Position numbers and translations under genes: made by a program
Source of the DNA: Anaerolineae bacterium
GTDB lineage: Bacteria; Chloroflexota; Anaerolineae; JAAYZQ01
Assembly: GCA_023544525.1 (NCBI GenBank)
Contig: JAMJFU010000012.1
Coordinates: 1 to 38,067 of the forward strand
DNA: 38,067 bases
Reading direction: 5' to 3'
Notes under the pieces: model-generated
What the model was told of the DNA's origin: nothing
Database searches by the model: none
The model's input: the letters and a program-made list of their open reading frames with translations, nothing else
In this document: positions 7,428-15,194 of the stretch, piece after piece
How the letters are laid out: each line of letters opens with the position of its first letter
How positions within the stretch are numbered: the first letter of the stretch is position 1

Positions 7428-9725
7428 TTGCAAGAACCGGTCATAGGCTACTGTGTAAAGTGCAGAGAGAAGCGGCCCATCGCCTCGGTGCAGGCCGTTT
7501 TTCTGGGCGAGAGCCAGCGCCCTGCGACGCAGGGTGTCTGTCCTGAATGCGGGACCAAGATCGTCCGGTTTGGGAAGACAGCAGCCCACCAGGGGCTGGA
7601 CCCCGAGGCGCACACGGTCCTGTCCAAGGCCACGAAGGAACGCCAGAGGAGCGGTCCCAAGATGGTCATTGTGGAATCGCCAGCCAAAGCGCGGACCGTG
7701 GGGCGCTTTCTCGGCCGGGGATACACCGTAGAGGCCTCGGTGGGCCACATCCGCGACCTGCCCTCGAACCGCATGGGGGTGGATATCGAGCACGACTTTC
7801 GCCCACGGTACGTCATTCCTGCCAAAAAGCAGGACGTCGTCAAAAGACTGAAGGCCAAGGCCAGCAAGGCCTCCGAGGTCTATCTGGCAACCGACCCGGA
7901 CCGGGAGGGTGAGGCCATCGCCTGGCATTTGGAGGCGGCCTTGAGGCGCGAGCTGCGGGGCATTGCGGTGCACCGCGTCGAGTTTCACGAGATCACCAAG
8001 CAGGCCGTCGATCAGGCCTTTTCCCAGCCGCGCGACATCGACAGATTGCGCGTAGACTCGCAGCAAGCGAGGCGCATCCTGGATCGGGTGGTGGGCTATA
8101 GCCTCAGCCCTCTCCTGAGAGACAAGATGGGGCGCCGCGGCCTGTCCGCAGGCCGGGTCCAATCGGTAGCACTGCGCCTGATCTGCGAGCGCGAGCGCGA
8201 GATCGAAGCCTTTGTGCCCGTAGAGTACTGGACCATCGAGGCAGAGCTGCGCCAGCAGCAGGCTGCGTCTGAGGAGGAACGAAAGAGCTTTATCGCCCGC
8301 CTGTTCAAAATACGGGGCCAGGACCCCGACCTCAAGAACGAGGGCGATGCCCAGGCCATCGTCGAAGATCTCGAGGGGGCCGTCTATGTTGTCGAGAAAG
8401 TTACGCGGCGCGAACGCCGGCGCAACCCGGCCCCACCATTCACGACGAGCACTCTGCAGCAAGAGGCCAGCCGCAAGCTGCGTTTCACGGCCAAGCGGAC
8501 CATGGCCGTGGCCCAGGCCCTGTACGAGGGCAAGGATATCGGCGACGGAGAACGGGTCGGCCTGATTACCTATATGCGTACCGACTCGGTGAATGTGTCG
8601 GAAGCGGCGCAGGCGGAAGCCAGGGAGGTCATCCAGGCGCGTTTTGGCCAGGAGTATCTGCCTGCCCATCCCCCCAAGTACAAGACGCGGGCAAAAGGTG
8701 CCCAGGAGGCCCACGAAGCCATCCGCCCGACCAGCTCGCTGCGCGATCCCGACAGCCTCAAGGCTTTCCTGAGCCGCGACGAACTCCGGCTATACACGTT
8801 GATCTGGGAGCGCTTTATCGCCAGCCAGATGGCTCCAGCCATCCTGGACCAGACTTCGGTGGATATCCTGGCCGGGCCGCCCGCGGGCGAAAAGCCCTAT
8901 CTCTTCCGGGCCACCGGCTCGATCGTCAAATTCGCCGGATTCCTCAAGGTCTATGAGGAAGGACGGGAGGAGGAAGAGGAGGAAGAGGAGGGCACTGGCA
9001 TCCAGCTGCCAGCGCTGCGCAAGGGGGAGGAGTTGGACCTGGTGCGGCTGCTACCCAAGCAGCACTTTACACAGCCGCCACCTCGCTACACAGATGCTTC
9101 CCTGATCCGGACGCTGGAGGAGTATGGCATCGGCCGGCCAAGCACCTATGCTCCCACCCTCTCGACGTTGCTCCAGCGGAGATACATCGGCCGCGAGGGG
9201 AAGAAGCTGATCCCGACCAAGCTGGGCTTTACCGTGAACGATCTCCTGGTCGAATTCTTTCCTGATGTCGTCAACGTAGGGTTCACGGCCGAGATGGAAG
9301 AAAAGCTGGACGAGATTGCCACGGGTGAGGTATCCTGGGTGCCCATGCTGCGCGAGTTCTATGGCCCGTTCTCTGCGCGGCTCGAGGTGGCTCAGGACAA
9401 GATGCCGCAGCTCGAGTTCAAGCCTGAGCCAACAGGGGAAATGTGTCCCGAATGTGGCAAGCCGTTGCTGATCCGGGATGGCCGCTACGGCAAGTTCATT
9501 GGCTGCAGCGGCTGGCCCGCATGCCGCCACACTGAGCCGATCCCCCTGCCGGGCGTGGCCTGCCCGCAGTGTGGCGGTGCCGTAGTCGAGAAACGGACTC
9601 GGCGTGGTCGCAGGTTCTGGGGATGTGTGAATTATCGGGCAGACGACGAGACCTCTTGCCAGTGGGCTTCCTGGACAAAGCCCGCGCCTGCGACGGAGGA
9701 CGGTGAGAGCTCTACAGAAGACTAG
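7428..9725 (+). CDS. topA: DNA topoisomerase I with N-terminal DUF5679-like zinc domain
   Basis: Type IA topoisomerase that relaxes negative supercoils. The first 50 residues form a four-cysteine domain (YCVKCREK and GVCPECGTK, cysteines near 9, 12, 38, 41) like DUF5679. The TOPRIM domain follows (MVIVESPAKARTVGRFLG; YLATDPDREGEAIAWHLE holds the acidic triad), then GLSAGRVQSVALRLICERE and LITYMRTDS with the catalytic Tyr near residue 382. A Glu-run insert lies near 515. Two C-terminal zinc ribbons end the protein (CPECGKPL and CPQCGGAV). The open frame reaches back to a GTG at 7395 inside manC, but a TTG at 7428 has AAGGA seven bases upstream and clears the manC stop, so I prefer it; the GTG remains possible. 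Confidence 0.95.
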   Translation: MQEPVIGYCVKCREKRPIASVQAVFLGESQRPATQGVCPECGTKIVRFGKTAAHQGLDPEAHTVLSKATKERQRSGPKMVIVESPAKARTVGRFLGRGYTVEASVGHIRDLPSNRMGVDIEHDFRPRYVIPAKKQDVVKRLKAKASKASEVYLATDPDREGEAIAWHLEAALRRELRGIAVHRVEFHEITKQAVDQAFSQPRDIDRLRVDSQQARRILDRVVGYSLSPLLRDKMGRRGLSAGRVQSVALRLICEREREIEAFVPVEYWTIEAELRQQQAASEEERKSFIARLFKIRGQDPDLKNEGDAQAIVEDLEGAVYVVEKVTRRERRRNPAPPFTTSTLQQEASRKLRFTAKRTMAVAQALYEGKDIGDGERVGLITYMRTDSVNVSEAAQAEAREVIQARFGQEYLPAHPPKYKTRAKGAQEAHEAIRPTSSLRDPDSLKAFLSRDELRLYTLIWERFIASQMAPAILDQTSVDILAGPPAGEKPYLFRATGSIVKFAGFLKVYEEGREEEEEEEEGTGIQLPALRKGEELDLVRLLPKQHFTQPPPRYTDASLIRTLEEYGIGRPSTYAPTLSTLLQRRYIGREGKKLIPTKLGFTVNDLLVEFFPDVVNVGFTAEMEEKLDEIATGEVSWVPMLREFYGPFSARLEVAQDKMPQLEFKPEPTGEMCPECGKPLLIRDGRYGKFIGCSGWPACRHTEPIPLPGVACPQCGGAVVEKRTRRGRRFWGCVNYRADDETSCQWASWTKPAPATEDGESSTED

Positions 9726-9739
9726 GGAGAAACAAAACG

Positions 9740-10801
9740 ATGCGTCTGGACAAACTACGCCCGACCCTCGCAGAGCAGGAATTGGATGCCATGCTCATCA
9801 GCCAGGCAGAGAACCGGCGATATCTCTCTGGGTTCACCGGCTCTGCCGGGCAGCTCATCATCACGGCCCAAGAGGCCATCCTGGCTACCGATTTCCGCTA
9901 TTATGAGCAGATGGGGCGCGAGGCCCCTGATTTCCAGCTGGCCAAGATCAAGACCCGTTTTGAGGATCTCCTCCCGGAGCTCGTGTCTGATCTGGGCATC
10001 GGGTGCCTTGGTTTCGAGAGCGAGCACGTCTCCGTGCACCAGCTCCGTCTCTGGAGCCAGGCCACCGACAATGTGGAATGGGTGCCCCAGAGGGAGACGG
10101 TAGAACGGCTGCGTGCCGTGAAGGACGAAGGCGAGCTCGACGCCCTGCGCCGCTCTGTGGCGTTGACCGATGCTGCTTTCGCCCATCTGCTCGGCGTGCT
10201 CGAGCCGGGCATGACGGAGGAGGGTGTAGCATGGGAGATCGAGGCCTACATGCGCACCCACGGCGCGACCAAAGTGGCCTTTAGCCTCATCGTCGCTGCC
10301 GGACCAAACGGGGCGCTGCCCCACGCCTCACCGGGCAATCATCCCATCGCCGAGGGCGAGCCCATCGTCATCGATATCGGCTGCGTTGTAGATGGCTACT
10401 GCTCGGACATGACGCGTACTCTCTGCCTGGGCAAGCCCGATTCCCGCTATCTGGAGGTATGGGAGATCGTCCACAGGGCCCAGGAGACAGCCGAGGCCCA
10501 GATCCGTGCCGGGATGACGGGCATTGAGGCCGACGCTTCCGCCCGGGAGGTGATCGAGCAGGCAGGCTATGGCGATCGTTTTGGCCACGGGCTGGGCCAT
10601 GGTGTGGGATTGGCGGTTCACGAAATGCCCGGGGCGAGCCCGCGGGTCGACAAGGTGCTGGAAGCGGGCATGGTCCTGACTGTGGAGCCGGGCATCTACT
10701 TGCCTGGGGAGTTTGGGGTGCGGATCGAAGATCTCGTCATTATCCGCGAGGAGGGGGTAGAAGTTCTAACCCAGTCGCCGAAGAGAGCCGTTAGTCTTTG
10801 A
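9740..10801 (+). CDS. Xaa-Pro aminopeptidase / M24 metallopeptidase
   Basis: Removes N-terminal residues that precede proline. 353 residues. The creatinase-type N-terminal domain is residues 1-120 (NRRYLSGFTGSAGQLIIT). The M24 'pita-bread' catalytic domain follows. All five metal ligands can be placed: D212 (VIDIGC), D223 (CSDMTRT), H287 (GHGLGHGVGLAVHE), E316 (VEPGIY) and E330 (VRIEDLVI). The length and this layout match the short bacterial Xaa-Pro peptidases (YpdF/YqhT type) rather than the larger PepP. It starts 14 bases after the topA stop with GGGAGA upstream, so it very likely belongs to the same transcript. In Firmicutes a similar gene is near efp; efp is not seen here. Confidence 0.92.
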   Translation: MRLDKLRPTLAEQELDAMLISQAENRRYLSGFTGSAGQLIITAQEAILATDFRYYEQMGREAPDFQLAKIKTRFEDLLPELVSDLGIGCLGFESEHVSVHQLRLWSQATDNVEWVPQRETVERLRAVKDEGELDALRRSVALTDAAFAHLLGVLEPGMTEEGVAWEIEAYMRTHGATKVAFSLIVAAGPNGALPHASPGNHPIAEGEPIVIDIGCVVDGYCSDMTRTLCLGKPDSRYLEVWEIVHRAQETAEAQIRAGMTGIEADASAREVIEQAGYGDRFGHGLGHGVGLAVHEMPGASPRVDKVLEAGMVLTVEPGIYLPGEFGVRIEDLVIIREEGVEVLTQSPKRAVSL

Positions 10802-10826
10802 TAGGTTAAGACATAAACCGTGAGAT

Positions 10827-10855
10827 TTGACCAAAATCCAACATTGTGATACAAT
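10827..10855 (+). promoter_or_regulatory. sigma70-like promoter upstream of the 342-residue membrane protein
   Basis: TTGACC (10827-10832), a 17-bp spacer and TACAAT (10850-10855). The expected start near 10862 gives a leader of about 92 bases before the ATG at 10954. The leader holds a second SD-like AAGGAG (10889-10894), but no ordinary start codon follows it at a useful distance. Confidence 0.7.
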
Positions 10856-10953
10856 AAGCCAACTCGTGGGCTCTGGGGCCCAATACACAAGGAGTTCTGC
10901 ATTCGGCCCGCCGGTTTTCGTCCGACGACCATGCAAGGAAAAGGGAGGCACAC

Positions 10954-11982
10954 ATGGAATCCTTCAACCGTACGAGCCTGATCACTGGAGTTGTTGTAGG
11001 GCTGATTCTGGGTCTCTTGTTGGGCATGCTCCTGTTTTGGGGGCTCTTTCCTGTAGAATGGACCGATGCCCATTCATACGATTTGGCTGCAGAGGCCAAG
11101 GCCGAGTACATGGTCCTGGTAGCCGATTCGTTCAAGCTGCACAGAGATCCAGCCCGGGCCGCGGAGTATTTGGAGCTTTGGACGGAGGAGGAGAAGCAGC
11201 AGGCAGTCGCCGACGCGATCGCGACGCAAGAGGCACAAGGCCAGCAGGAACAGGCGCAAGCTGTCAGGGACCTGTCCATGGTCCTGGGTGTCAGCCTGCC
11301 GGGCGAGGTCGAGCCTCCTGTCGAGCCGGCACCCGAGGGAGGGTTCTTTGAGCGGATGCGCGTGCCTTGCCTCGTCTTCTTCTTTGTGCTGCTGGTCCTT
11401 GTTTTGGGCTGGATCGGGCTGCGCGTCGCCCTCCGGCGGCGGTCGCCCCGCGAGGTGGCACCGGTTGCGCCCATCCGTGCTCCCGTTGCAGCGGCACCCA
11501 TGGAGGAAGAGTGGGAAGGGCGAGGCCAGCCGCCCCTGGGCCACTTTTTTACCACCTACCAGCTCGGTGAAGACACCTACGACGAGTCCTTTAGCATCGA
11601 GACACCGGCAGGCGAATTCCTGGGCGAATGTGGCGTGGGCATTTCGGAGACGATTGGCCCTGGGGATCCCGACAAGGTTACGGCCTTTGAGGTCTGGTTG
11701 TTCGACAAGACCGACATCCGCACGGTCACCAAGGTACTCATGAGCGAACACGCCCACAAGGACGGGGCCCTGCGCAGCAAGCTGGCCTCCAAGGGCGAGG
11801 CCGTTCTGGCCCAGCCCGGCGTGCCCTTTTCCCTGGAGACCACAGGCCTGAATGTGACCGTCGAGGTCACGGAGCTGGAGTATGGTGAGGGGGAGCTTCC
11901 GCCCAAGAGCTTTTTCTCCAAGCTAACCGTTGAGTTGATGGCAAGCGCCAAGGCGGGTTCTGGCAGCGAGGGGTCTTTCTAG
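10954..11982 (+). CDS. Two-TM membrane protein, conserved-hypothetical type
   Basis: 342 residues, function not recognised. TM helix 1 is residues 8-29 (LITGVVVGLILGLLLGMLLF). An exterior, charged, helical part of about 100 residues follows, then Pro-rich sequence. TM helix 2 is near 134-153 (FFFVLLVLVLGWIGLRVALR), followed by RRRS, which by the positive-inside rule places the C-terminus in the cytoplasm. The last 150 residues are a compact domain with FFTTYQLGEDTYDESFSIE, GEFLGECGVGISE and FEVWLFDKTDIRTVTKVLM. I recall similar segments from other Chloroflexota hypotheticals, not from a characterised family. SD GGGAGG sits before the ATG. The next gene on the same strand is another membrane protein with a PP2C-like domain, so a shared envelope or signalling role is possible but unproven. 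Confidence 0.85.
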   Translation: MESFNRTSLITGVVVGLILGLLLGMLLFWGLFPVEWTDAHSYDLAAEAKAEYMVLVADSFKLHRDPARAAEYLELWTEEEKQQAVADAIATQEAQGQQEQAQAVRDLSMVLGVSLPGEVEPPVEPAPEGGFFERMRVPCLVFFFVLLVLVLGWIGLRVALRRRSPREVAPVAPIRAPVAAAPMEEEWEGRGQPPLGHFFTTYQLGEDTYDESFSIETPAGEFLGECGVGISETIGPGDPDKVTAFEVWLFDKTDIRTVTKVLMSEHAHKDGALRSKLASKGEAVLAQPGVPFSLETTGLNVTVEVTELEYGEGELPPKSFFSKLTVELMASAKAGSGSEGSF

Positions 11983-12313
11983 GGCCGGAAGCCGATCCAG
12001 GCACGTCTGCCGCAGTGCATGCTGCATGCATGCGTGCTCGGGGCTGTGCGATTTCGACCCGCTGGATCGATTGATTGCCTAGCCAGTAGAGATCTGGGGG
12101 CCCGCCGGTGCGGGTCTCATCATGGAAAACAGCCAGCGGGGCTGGTTTGTCACCTGGAGTGACTGACCAGCCCCTTGTTGCAGTGAGACTGCGCACGCGA
12201 CCGTCAGCCCTGTCTTGAGCCGCATCGGGGCCCCTTGTTCTGCGGTGAGGCAGGCGGCTAGCAGAGGCGTAGTAAGGGACGGAGACAGCTTCCGCTCGAA
12301 GGAGGAGGTGGTC
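11983..12313 (+). other. Structured 331-base intergenic region, probably the leader of the PP2C-like gene
   Basis: No gene is seen. It contains a GCATGC-rich patch (12016-12037), a 14-base hairpin CCCGC/GCGGG (12101-12114), the large hairpin at 12138-12174, a GCAGT/ACTGC hairpin (12180-12192), and an imperfect direct repeat of GCCCCTTGTT...GTGAG (12170-12187 and 12230-12249). I found no convincing promoter and no match to a riboswitch class I know by sight. Either the downstream gene is read from 10827 through these structures, or the promoter is non-standard. Confidence 0.5.
12138..12174 (+). terminator. Large hairpin: terminator or attenuator
   Basis: GGGGCTGGT (12138-12146) pairs with ACCAGCCCC (12166-12174). 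Inside it GTCAC (12149-12153) pairs with GTGAC (12159-12163) around a five-base loop, giving 14 pairs with one 2x2 internal loop. TTGTT follows, a weak U-run. It could end the 342-residue protein transcript or modulate reading into the next gene 140 bases on. Confidence 0.55.
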
Positions 12314-14512
12314 ATGCAGATCAAGACCACAGTGGGTCAAGTTGCATTGATGGGCGGCGGCCAATATCAGCAATCCAGCGGCATCCTGGTGGATGAGCGG
12401 GGTTCGCGCTTTGGCAAAGGTCGAAGCCGCGGCAACGTCTACCTGGTGGTGGAGGTCACGGGCCCCCTCGCCGGGCGGGATGTGATTGCCAAGCAGCTGG
12501 CCCAGACGATGCGCGATGCCTACTATGGCTGGCGCGGCAGCGTGACGGCAGGCCTGCAGGAGGCAGTCCGCGAGGCGAATAACCTGCTCTTTGAGGAGAA
12601 CCGCATCTCGCTACCCGGCGAACAGCGGACAGCTGGCGTGTCGTGCATCGCACTTCGCGACGACGATATGTTTGTCGCCCAAGCCGGGCCGACAGCCGTG
12701 TACCTGATGCAGGAGGAGGAGGTGATGCGCATCCCGGACGTGTCACCCTGGCTGGACCGTATCCCTCCAGAGGAGATGGAGGCTGTGGCGCTGGGGGAGC
12801 GCCGGGACGTCAACGTGGCCCTGTTCCACACCACCGTCGCCGGAGGGGACACCGTCCTCCTGGTCAACGACGGATTGGCCCGCCTGGTCCCAGACGCGAA
12901 CTGGCCCGATATTTTGAGGCAGAGGCCAGTCGAGTCCTTGCTAGAGGAGGTATTGGCAGCCGGGCGAGGCAGCGACCTCTCTGCGCTGGTGGTTCGCCTG
13001 GGAGAGGAGGCTGTGGACCGAGCGCCTGCGCGCGTTGCACCACCTCCAGCCCGCCAGGAGGTTCGCCCGGTCAGCGCCCAACCGCTGCGGGACCGGCTGA
13101 CAGCCGGAGCGGCGGGCCTGGACATCGGTGGGCTGTTGGCGGGCATCGGCCGGGCCGTCAGTGGGGCCGTGGCTGGGATCGTGGCGGGGTTCCTTGGTCT
13201 CTTGAGGCGTATGGTGCCGGAGCAGCGTGGCTCACAGGAGGTCGAGCAGAGGCCAACTGCGACTGTCCCGCCTCCCAGGAAAGGTCCCAAGGTGAAGCGA
13301 GTACGCCGTTCCCACAGTGATTCGGTTCAAAGGATCCTCATTGTAGTAGCCATCGTCCTGCCGCTGGTCATAGGCGGCGTGGTGGCCGTCATCCTGATCC
13401 AGCGCGGTCAGTCGCAGAGGGCGGAATTGGATGCACTGTGGCAACAGGCCGTGGCCCAGTGGGAGCAGGCCCAGGCAGCCGACGATCTGGCCGTGATCCG
13501 CACCCACCTGGCGAACGCCGAGCAAGTCCTCCAGGAACTGCTCGACCGGCGACCAGAGCACGCAGAGGCGCTGGATCTCAAGGGGAGGGTCCAGGCCCGT
13601 CTGGACGTGATTAACCAGGTGCGGCGGGTCAATTGGATCGGAGCCCTGAACACCTATGCCACCGACGCGGAGCTTTCACGGGTGGTCGTGCAGGGAAGCC
13701 ACGTGTTTGTGATGGATCGGCGCAATGGCCGGGTCTACCATCACCAGCTGGACGAGGAACTGCAGAGGGCGCTGAGACCCGAGACTGCGGACACGGTGCT
13801 CCTGAGCAAGGGGGACCAGGTTGGCGGGGTCTTGGTGGCCGACCTGGTGGATATGGTTTGGATGCCCACCGGACCCGACCGGCAGAAGGCGAGCCTGGTC
13901 ATCCTGGAGAGCGGTGGGTCCTTGCTCGACTATGATCCGGCCACCGACGAACTGGTTCCCCTACGCGTGTCCGCGACCGACAGCTGGCAGTTTGCAGAGC
14001 TGGTGGGCAGCCATACGGGCCGTTTCTACGTCCTGGACCCTTCGGCAAACCAGATCTGGCGCTACGACCCTACCCCCGACGGGTATTCCAACCCTCCGGA
14101 CGAGTGGCTACAAGAGCCGGTCGACCTTGTCGGCGTCGTGGATATGGCCCTCGGCGACAGCATCTTTCTTCTCTATGCAGATGGCAGCATCCATAAACTG
14201 ACTCAGGGCAAGCCTGACCTGTTTGACACCTCAGACTGGGATACACCACCGCGAAGCCCGTCCGCTCTGTTCACGCGGCCTCCTGATGACACCCAATGGC
14301 TCTACGTTGCCGATCGCGGGAACAGCCGGATCGTGCAGTCTGGCAAGGAGGGGCGATTCAAGCAGCAATTTCGCCTGTCCGATTCTATGGCCGCCGAAAC
14401 CGGCGATCCCCTGGCCGGTGTGACAAACCTGTTCGTCGACGAGATCGTAGGGCATGCCTTTGTGCTCAGTGGGCAGAAGCTGTACCTCCTTGTCCTGCCC
14501 ATGTCCGACTGA
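12314..14512 (+). CDS. Membrane protein: degenerate PP2C-like domain, TM helix, coiled coil and propeller-like exterior domain
   Basis: 732 residues. Residues 1-240 resemble a PP2C serine/threonine phosphatase: GVSCIALRDDDMFVAQAGPT, then VLLVNDGLARLV (the usual 'SDGL') and GSDLSALVVRLG (the usual 'DN.T.VVV'). The position where active enzymes carry 'DGMGG' reads VVEVTGPLAG, so a metal-binding Asp seems to be missing. A Gly/Ala-rich hydrophobic stretch is near 270-295. A TM helix (LIVVAIVLPLVIGGVVAVIL) is near 340-362, then a coiled coil to about 430, then about 290 residues of repeated beta-type sequence with Asp/Gly turns, like a propeller (VFVMDRRNGRVYHH, FYVLDPSANQIWRYD, WLYVADRGNSRIV). 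The start at 12314 has AAGGAGGAGG upstream; the longer frame from 12215 lacks an SD. Probable topology: phosphatase-like domain inside, propeller outside. Confidence 0.8.
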   Translation: MQIKTTVGQVALMGGGQYQQSSGILVDERGSRFGKGRSRGNVYLVVEVTGPLAGRDVIAKQLAQTMRDAYYGWRGSVTAGLQEAVREANNLLFEENRISLPGEQRTAGVSCIALRDDDMFVAQAGPTAVYLMQEEEVMRIPDVSPWLDRIPPEEMEAVALGERRDVNVALFHTTVAGGDTVLLVNDGLARLVPDANWPDILRQRPVESLLEEVLAAGRGSDLSALVVRLGEEAVDRAPARVAPPPARQEVRPVSAQPLRDRLTAGAAGLDIGGLLAGIGRAVSGAVAGIVAGFLGLLRRMVPEQRGSQEVEQRPTATVPPPRKGPKVKRVRRSHSDSVQRILIVVAIVLPLVIGGVVAVILIQRGQSQRAELDALWQQAVAQWEQAQAADDLAVIRTHLANAEQVLQELLDRRPEHAEALDLKGRVQARLDVINQVRRVNWIGALNTYATDAELSRVVVQGSHVFVMDRRNGRVYHHQLDEELQRALRPETADTVLLSKGDQVGGVLVADLVDMVWMPTGPDRQKASLVILESGGSLLDYDPATDELVPLRVSATDSWQFAELVGSHTGRFYVLDPSANQIWRYDPTPDGYSNPPDEWLQEPVDLVGVVDMALGDSIFLLYADGSIHKLTQGKPDLFDTSDWDTPPRSPSALFTRPPDDTQWLYVADRGNSRIVQSGKEGRFKQQFRLSDSMAAETGDPLAGVTNLFVDEIVGHAFVLSGQKLYLLVLPMSD

Positions 14513-14585
14513 AAGCCATACGCCACGTCCGGCTTTGCGGAGGCTGGCACCGTGCCCCAGCCATCGAGGCCGGCCGGGGCCGGCC
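14512..14585. terminator. GC-rich hairpins between convergent genes
   Basis: Between the stop of the PP2C-like gene and the convergent small gene are AAAGCC/GGCTTT (14512-14517, 14531-14536), a GGCTGGCAC-type hairpin closing with CCAGCC (about 14542-14562), and a self-complementary GGCCGGCC-gg-GGCCGGCC (14568-14585). There is no T-run. The position fits a two-way transcription end. Confidence 0.4.
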
Positions 14586-14652
14586 GGGTGTACGCGGTCC
14601 CGGGATCACTGCCAGGTCGAGTCCCTGGCTCAAGCACGTCGCCTTGGGGGGT

Positions 14653-15174
14653 CTAGGAGGCGGTAAGCAGCAGCTTGTCGTGCCGGATCTGTAAGATGTC
14701 GCCGGAAAATGTACCCAGCCAGGGCTTGGCCACGTGGCGGACTGTAGCGGTGTACATGGTCAGGTAGGCTTCTCTCGTGACCAGCAACATGTTCAATAGC
14801 GAGGCAACCGGAGACTTGACAATGGTGCCCTCGATATGGAACGAGCCGACAATCGCCTCGACAGGTTCGTAGCGTCGCACGTGGGTTTCCTCAGGCAGCG
14901 GTTCGCCGCTGCTCATCGGCAGGAACAGCAGAACCTCCTCCAACTTGACAAATAGCATGGAGCGCTCCACCGGTGGCGACTGCTGGGTAGGGGCCAGAAA
15001 GAGGATCTTGGCGTTGTGGAGTGGCACAAAATCCTCGGCCAGCGTGTTGAGATAGGCACCAATCCGCGCCTGCTCTTTGGTTACCAGCTCTCCCCACACA
15101 AGCGTCGAGGAGGTGCCGATCATCACGGCAGTAGCCTTCTCATCCGGCCCCAGCGTATAGGATCTTTGCGTCAT
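14653..15174 (-). CDS. Small cytoplasmic protein of unknown function
   Basis: 173 residues, no signal peptide or TM helix. The sequence alternates beta-strand-like and polar stretches: ATAVMIGTSSTLVWGELV, RIGAYLNTLAEDFVPLHNAK, RSMLFVKLEEVLLFLPM, EAIVGSFHIEGTIVKSP and LLNMLLVTREAYLTMYTATV. The 'R...YLN.....F..L..A' segment followed by a strand, and a second copy-like 'G.FHIEGTI....A.LLN.LL..RE.YL', suggest two similar beta-rich halves, a pattern I associate loosely with DUF6812-type proteins. That is tentative. The ATG at 15174 has GGGAG seven bases upstream; the frame open to 15198 overlaps the LCP stop and lacks support. It is the last gene of the mnmE-LCP operon, 20 bases after the LCP gene. 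Confidence 0.75.
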   Translation of the reverse strand: MTQRSYTLGPDEKATAVMIGTSSTLVWGELVTKEQARIGAYLNTLAEDFVPLHNAKILFLAPTQQSPPVERSMLFVKLEEVLLFLPMSSGEPLPEETHVRRYEPVEAIVGSFHIEGTIVKSPVASLLNMLLVTREAYLTMYTATVRHVAKPWLGTFSGDILQIRHDKLLLTAS

Positions 15175-15194
15175 GTTTCTGCTCCCTTCTTCCC

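Noticed and set aside
7254-8714. 486-codon minus-strand open frame under manC/topA
   Set aside because: It lies opposite conserved topA motifs and has no promoter, SD or recognisable domain; such mirror frames are usual in GC-rich DNA.
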